Positions 31,823 through 35,266 of a DNA stretch of 35,266 nt are shown piece after piece. The stretch covers positions 1-35,266 of the IMG/VR virus record IMGVR_UViG_3300008113_000234, one strand, 5' to 3'. A program made the translations under genes and the position numbers. The number at the start of each line of letters is the position of its first letter. Within the stretch, counting starts at the first letter, position 1. A model generated the notes under the pieces. The model ran no database searches. It was not told where the DNA came from and worked only from the letters and a program-made list of their open reading frames with translations. The DNA comes from a virus.

Positions 31823-33049
31823 ATGGCACTATCAAAGATAACTACAAATAGTATTGCAAATGATGCAGTAACATCTGCTAAACTTGCAACTGGTGGAATT
31901 GCCACAGTTGATATGGCAGATGGTTCTGTCACGTCACTAAAGATTCTTGATGGTGCAATTGCCACTGCAGACATTGCAGATGCAGCAGTTACACTAGCCA
32001 AACTATCTGCTACTGGTACAAAAAATGCCACTACATTCTTACGTGGTGATAATACATTTGCTACAGTTGCAGTTACTCCAACAGCAGTTTCTGATCAAGC
32101 AAATACAGCGACTGGTTATTTTTCACTACCTTCTGGTACTACTGCGCAACGTCCAGGATCTCCAGCTAATGGAATGATAAGGTTTAATACAACACTTTCG
32201 CAAAATGAAATTTATCAAAATTCACAATGGATACCTTTTGCAACTCCTAGTACATCAGAAGTCACTTATCTTGTTGTTGCTGGCGGTGGCGGTGGTGGTT
32301 TAGATAATTATGGTGCTGGACGTGGTGGTGGCGGTGGTGGTGCTGGTGGATTTAGGGCATCAACTTTGGCTGTTTCTCCTTCAACTACCTATACGGTAAC
32401 CGTAGGTGCTGGTGGCGCACCTGGAAATTCTGGTAATGCAATTGGCACAAATGGGGCTGATTCAGTTTTTAGTTCTATTACATCTACAGGTGGTGGCGGA
32501 GGTGGTGGACATACCGCAGCTGCAAATTATCCTGGAAATGCTGGTGGTTCTGGTGGCGGTGGAGCAAATGGTCGAGAAGGTGGTGCTGGAACTACTGGAC
32601 AAGGTAATGCTGGTGGTCAAGGTGGACCTGATTCTCCATTTATGGGTGGTGGTGGTGGTGGTGCTAGTGCAGTAGGTGCTTCTGTCGGTTCTGGTCAATC
32701 TACTGGTGGTGCTGGTGGTGCAGGAACATCATCTTCTATCACAGGTTCTTCTGTAACATATGCTGGCGGAGGTGGTGGTGGCGGTGGAGCAGGTAGTGCT
32801 GGTGGCGCAGGTGGTGCAGGTGGCGGTGGAGCAGGTGCTACTACAGGTAATGCAACTTCTGGCACGGCTAACACAGGTGGTGGCGGTGGTGGTGCTAGAG
32901 GTATACCAGGTACTGGTGGCTCTGGAATTGTTGTTGTTTCTTACTCTAACATTTATAAACTTGCAACGGCTAGTGGAACTTACGTTTATTCAAATTCTGG
33001 CGGAAATAACATCTACACCTTCACAGGTTCTGGAACAATCATATTCTAA
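31823..33049 (+). CDS. glycine-rich tail fibre/adhesin 2
   Basis: 408 residues. It lacks the two N-terminal beta units of adhesin 1 and starts directly with stalk repeats (MALSKITTNSIANDAVTSAK), then the same TFLRGDNTFA linker, a LPSGTTAQRPGSPANGMIRF segment, and a tip of about 250 residues dominated by glycine with TYTVTVGAGGAPG and VTYAGGGGGGGG. It ends in a short beta region (TYVYSNSGGNNIYTFTGSGT). Its place and composition suggest an alternative receptor-binding adhesin made by duplication of adhesin 1 or recombination with it. It is followed by copy 2 of the 117-residue family. Confidence 0.8.
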   Translation: MALSKITTNSIANDAVTSAKLATGGIATVDMADGSVTSLKILDGAIATADIADAAVTLAKLSATGTKNATTFLRGDNTFATVAVTPTAVSDQANTATGYFSLPSGTTAQRPGSPANGMIRFNTTLSQNEIYQNSQWIPFATPSTSEVTYLVVAGGGGGGLDNYGAGRGGGGGGAGGFRASTLAVSPSTTYTVTVGAGGAPGNSGNAIGTNGADSVFSSITSTGGGGGGGHTAAANYPGNAGGSGGGGANGREGGAGTTGQGNAGGQGGPDSPFMGGGGGGASAVGASVGSGQSTGGAGGAGTSSSITGSSVTYAGGGGGGGGAGSAGGAGGAGGGGAGATTGNATSGTANTGGGGGGARGIPGTGGSGIVVVSYSNIYKLATASGTYVYSNSGGNNIYTFTGSGTIIF

Positions 33050-33059
33050 GGTATAATAA

Positions 33060-33407
33060 ATGAGTCACTACGCAAAAGTAAACAACGGAATTGTCGAACA
33101 AGTAATTGTAGCAGAAGCCGAGTTTTTCGAAACATTTGTAGATACAAGTCCAGGTACTTGGATCCAGACTAGCTACAATACACATGGTGGAGTTCATTTA
33201 TTAGGTGAAACTCCGCTACGCAAAAATTACGCAGGTGTTGGTTACACTTATGATAGCGCATTGGACGCATTTTATGCTCCAAAACCATACGCTTCATGGT
33301 CACTTGATACAGAAACTTGTTTGTGGAATGCACCGATTGCTTATCCAACAGATGGAAAATTATATAAGTGGAACGAATCTACCCAGTCTTGGGATTCAGC
33401 AGAGTAA
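33060..33407 (+). CDS. conserved fibre-region protein (copy 2)
   Basis: 115 residues, a paralogue of the gene at 31444-31797. MSHYAKVNNGIVEQVIVAEA, FVDTSPGTWIQTSYNT, TPLRKNYAGVGYTYD and the Trp-containing end are kept, while the middle and C-terminus have drifted (for example TETCLWNAPIAYPTDG). Like copy 1 it directly follows a glycine-rich adhesin, so the pair appears to be an inherited unit. AGG about nine bases upstream is a modest ribosome site. Confidence 0.78.
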   Translation: MSHYAKVNNGIVEQVIVAEAEFFETFVDTSPGTWIQTSYNTHGGVHLLGETPLRKNYAGVGYTYDSALDAFYAPKPYASWSLDTETCLWNAPIAYPTDGKLYKWNESTQSWDSAE

Positions 33408-33427
33408 CCTAATAAAAGAGAACAAAC

Positions 33428-33601
33428 ATGGCACTCACAAAATTACAAACTGAAGCGATTGAAAACAACGCTATCACAACAGAAAAAATTGCAACTGGCG
33501 CAGTTACCAGTGCAGACATTCTAGACGGAACAGTTGCACCTGTAGATGTCAGTACAGATGTACTAGAATCTGGTATTAGTTATGCAATTGTATTCGGATA
33601 A
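33428..33601 (+). CDS. 57-residue fibre stub with stalk repeats only
   Basis: An open frame from ATG 33428 to TAA 33599-33601 gives MALTKLQTEAIENNAITTEK followed by IATGAVTSADILDGTVA and a short end SGISYAIVFG. The first 35 residues are the same kind of stalk repeat as the start of adhesin 2 (which begins MALSKITTNSIAN), but there is no tip domain. It may be the remnant of an adhesin whose tip was lost, or a short adaptor. The stop lies 13 bases before the next gene. Confidence 0.6.
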   Translation: MALTKLQTEAIENNAITTEKIATGAVTSADILDGTVAPVDVSTDVLESGISYAIVFG

Positions 33602-33614
33602 TTAAGGAAAATAA

Positions 33615-33941
33615 ATGGCATCAACTTTTAAAAATGCAGCAGTAAATCTAACTACCACAAGTAGAACAGATCTTTACACTACACCAAGTTCAACAACTGC
33701 GGTAGTTCATAATCTAACTATTGCTAATACTGATGGTGTTGCTAGTGCAAATATCACTATTGAATTCTACGATAGTTCTACAACTACATACTACAAACTA
33801 GCACATCTAGTTCCAGTTCCAGGTGGTTCAACTCTAATTTTTGATAAGCCAATCAATCTAGAAACTGGCGATAAGATTAGTCTAACTGCTTCAGCAGGTG
33901 GCGATCTATCTGGTTATGCTTCAGTAATGCAAATCACTTAA
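33615..33941 (+). CDS. small beta protein of the fibre region (copy 2)
   Basis: 108 residues, related in layout to the gene at 27960-28283: MASTFKNAAVNLTTTSRTDL, LYTTPSSTTAVVHNLTIANT, LVPVPGGSTLIFDKP, GDKISLTASAGG. Sequence identity is modest, so the duplication is old or the gene was imported. As with copy 1, a tip-bearing fibre gene follows within about ten bases. AAGGAAA precedes the ATG. Confidence 0.72.
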   Translation: MASTFKNAAVNLTTTSRTDLYTTPSSTTAVVHNLTIANTDGVASANITIEFYDSSTTTYYKLAHLVPVPGGSTLIFDKPINLETGDKISLTASAGGDLSGYASVMQIT

Positions 33942-33950
33942 GGATAAGAC

Positions 33951-35039
33951 ATGGCTCTTACTCAAGTAACTGCAGGATTATTAGACAATAGTACCCAAAC
34001 ATACGGTATGAAAAACCGTATTATCAATGGTGACATGCGTATTGATCAGCGTAATGCTGGAGCAAGTGTTAATTCTGCTAGTGGTGGTACTTTTGCTGTT
34101 GACCGATTTGCAAGTTTTGCATCTGGTGGTGGTGTTTACACAACTCAACGATCTACTGATGTTCCTACAGGACAAGGTTTTACAAATTCTATTGCTAGCA
34201 CAGTAACAACTATTGACTCTCCCACTGGCACTGATTATTACGTTATTCAGCACAGTATTGAAGGTTTTAATACTTCTGATTTTGGATGGGGCACAGCCAG
34301 CGCAAAATCTGTGACAGTCTCATTTTGGGTAAAGTCGAGTCTCACTGGAACTTACACAGTTGCATTTCGTAATAGTGCTCTTAATCGTTCATATCGAGCA
34401 ACATACACTATAACTTTAGCTAATACATGGGAGAAAAAGTCAATTACGATTCCTGGTGATACAAGTGGAACTTGGTTGACAGATAATAGTTCTGGTATTC
34501 GCCTTGGGTTTACACTTGGTGCTGGAGCTGATTATATTGACACTGGTAATACTTGGTCTGGTCTTGAAGATTTTGCAGCTACTGGACAGACACAATGGAT
34601 TGCAACATTAGGTGCTACATTCTATGTTACTGGTGTACAGTTAGAAGCTGGTACTACTGCAACAGCTTTTGATTATCGTCCATACGGTACTGAGTTACAA
34701 TTATGTCAGAGGTATTGTGAAAATATTATTGCTAGTGGAACTAATCCAGCTCTTTGGTCTATTCAAGCTGGTGCTAATAATAATTCTAGAGGTGGTTATT
34801 TTTATAAAGTACAAAAACGAGCATCGCCATCATTTACAAATTTAAATGGAACAGCTTACCTTTGTCAATATACATCAGGAAACTTTGTCCCTTCTGCGAT
34901 TAATTTAGCAGCATCAAATCCAAATGGTATGTTAATTGATTCAGTTTGTAGTGGTTTAACAGCTGGACAAGCAGGATTTCAGTTAGAAGGAACTATTTCT
35001 GCTGGTACGATTATTTGTTTTTTTAGTGCGGAGTTATAA
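33951..35039 (+). CDS. tail fibre protein with sugar-binding-like tip (copy 2)
   Basis: 362 residues. It has almost no stalk repeats: after MALTQVTAGLLDNSTQTYG it enters the tip domain (MKNRIINGDMRIDQRNAGAS). The tip keeps the plan of copy 1: AVDRFASFA, SVTVSFWVKSSLTGTYTVAF, a GVQLEAGTTATAFDYRPYGT segment and LQLCQRYCEN, but with a different C-terminal 100 residues. A jelly-roll carbohydrate-binding role is inferred for this widespread phage tip domain. The loss of the stalk relative to copy 1 means the two fibres would differ in length. The next gene starts at the adjacent base (TAAATG). Confidence 0.8.
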   Translation: MALTQVTAGLLDNSTQTYGMKNRIINGDMRIDQRNAGASVNSASGGTFAVDRFASFASGGGVYTTQRSTDVPTGQGFTNSIASTVTTIDSPTGTDYYVIQHSIEGFNTSDFGWGTASAKSVTVSFWVKSSLTGTYTVAFRNSALNRSYRATYTITLANTWEKKSITIPGDTSGTWLTDNSSGIRLGFTLGAGADYIDTGNTWSGLEDFAATGQTQWIATLGATFYVTGVQLEAGTTATAFDYRPYGTELQLCQRYCENIIASGTNPALWSIQAGANNNSRGGYFYKVQKRASPSFTNLNGTAYLCQYTSGNFVPSAINLAASNPNGMLIDSVCSGLTAGQAGFQLEGTISAGTIICFFSAEL

Positions 35040-35201
35040 ATGTATAAATTAGGAAAACCTATTATTGAAGGACAAGAATCAAAAGTTGTCCAAAGATTAT
35101 CTGACGGCACTTGGATTCCATTTGACCCAGACAACACCGACTACCAAGAATATCTAAAGTGGCTTGCTGAAGGTAATACACCACTCCCAGCAGAGGAATA
35201 A
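35040..35201 (+). CDS. small protein following the fibre gene (copy 2)
   Basis: 53 residues, MYKLGKPIIEGQESKVVQRL followed by SDGTWIPFDPDNTDYQEYLK and WLAEGNTPLPAEE. It is a paralogue of the 56-residue gene at 29514-29684, sharing the W/F-IP(F/Y)D..NTDYQ.YL.WL.EGNTP core, and has the same position immediately after a fibre gene with the same type of tip. This supports a conserved three-gene unit (small beta protein, fibre, small tail protein). Confidence 0.72.
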   Translation: MYKLGKPIIEGQESKVVQRLSDGTWIPFDPDNTDYQEYLKWLAEGNTPLPAEE

Positions 35202-35204
35202 ATA
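35197..35204 (+). promoter_or_regulatory. late-type promoter element before the last fibre gene
   Basis: AATAAATA overlaps the stop of the 53-residue gene, in the same relative place as the element at 29680-29687 after copy 1. It is very close to the ATG at 35210, so the leader would be almost absent. Confidence 0.4.
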
Positions 35205-35209
35205 AGAGT

Positions 35210-35266
35210 ATGGCATATTTCGGTAATCAACCTCTCTCAGCGTCTTACTTAACTGATTACTTCAGC
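35210..35266 (+). CDS. start of a further fibre gene (partial)
   Basis: ATG 35210 opens a frame that runs off the right edge: MAYFGNQPLSASYLTDYFS. The opening resembles adhesin 1 (MAYIGSYPADKTSG) and it follows the same small gene and promoter-like element, so the fibre series probably continues beyond the window. Only 19 codons are visible. Confidence 0.6.
   Translation, partial: MAYFGNQPLSASYLTDYFS

Noticed and set aside
30700-33000. Tandem GGT/GGC/GGA repeats considered as a CRISPR array or satellite
   Set aside because: They are in frame, code for glycine, and have no constant repeat/spacer length; they belong to adhesin tips.
27960-35266. Diversity-generating retroelement acting on fibre tips
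   Set aside because: No reverse transcriptase, template repeat or C-type lectin target is visible, and the two adhesin copies do not show adenine-specific variation; elements outside the window cannot be excluded.
1-35266. tRNA or rRNA genes, insertion sequences, integrase and attachment sites
   Set aside because: I looked for cloverleaf-like stretches in the gaps, transposase or integrase text and terminal repeats and saw none; nearly all the DNA is occupied by phage genes.

Overview
The window is part of the genome of a contractile-tailed, T4-type phage (Myoviridae-like, 'T4 superfamily'). The base composition is AT-rich. The gene set resembles the aquatic T4-like phages (cyanophages, pelagiphages and relatives) more than coliphage T4: a compact gp33-gp59-gp32 replication block, gp5 and gp8 homologues larger than T4's, a 2093-residue virion protein of the DUF4815 type, and many glycine-rich or 'SIT-AKIA' repeat fibre genes. 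No host gene, photosynthesis gene, tRNA or integrase is visible, so the host cannot be named from this sequence.

Layout. (1) 1-2071, plus strand: the tail end of an unidentified gene, late-transcription coactivator gp33, helicase loader gp59, a 69-residue acidic protein of unknown function, and ssDNA-binding protein gp32, closed by a strong hairpin terminator at 2092-2118. (2) 7170-2117, minus strand, convergent with gp32: head-completion nuclease gp4, a conserved unknown protein, tail-tube initiator gp54, small terminase gp16, gp26 with a probable frameshifted extension, and a 664-residue tape-measure-like protein. (3) 7222-21203, plus strand: the tail hub and wedge (gp48, gp53, gp27-like hub, a 1024-residue gp5-like lytic spike, an unknown protein, a PAAR tip, gp25, gp6, a gp7-position protein, a cupredoxin-like fibre protein and gp8). 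(4) 21239-35266, plus strand: the DUF4815 giant protein, three small genes, and a series of fibre/adhesin cassettes in which several gene types occur twice and a further one begins at the right edge.

How it works together. gp33 is the coactivator that links a late sigma factor to the sliding clamp in T4. Copies of the T4-like late -10 element (NATAAATA or CTAAATA) precede many of the structural transcription units here, on both strands, which fits one shared late regulon. gp59 and gp32 serve replication and recombination. gp16 and gp4 serve DNA packaging and head completion. The rest builds the baseplate, tail and host-recognition apparatus.

The most interesting points are a T8 slippery run at the end of gp26 that would fuse a second ORF just ahead of the tape-measure gene, a gp5 hub that appears to carry two different cell-wall hydrolase domains (GH19-like and M15_3-like), a fibre protein ending in a cupredoxin-like copper-site motif, a gp32 without the T4 zinc cysteines, small beta-repeat modules shared by three baseplate proteins, and the duplicated adhesin cassettes.
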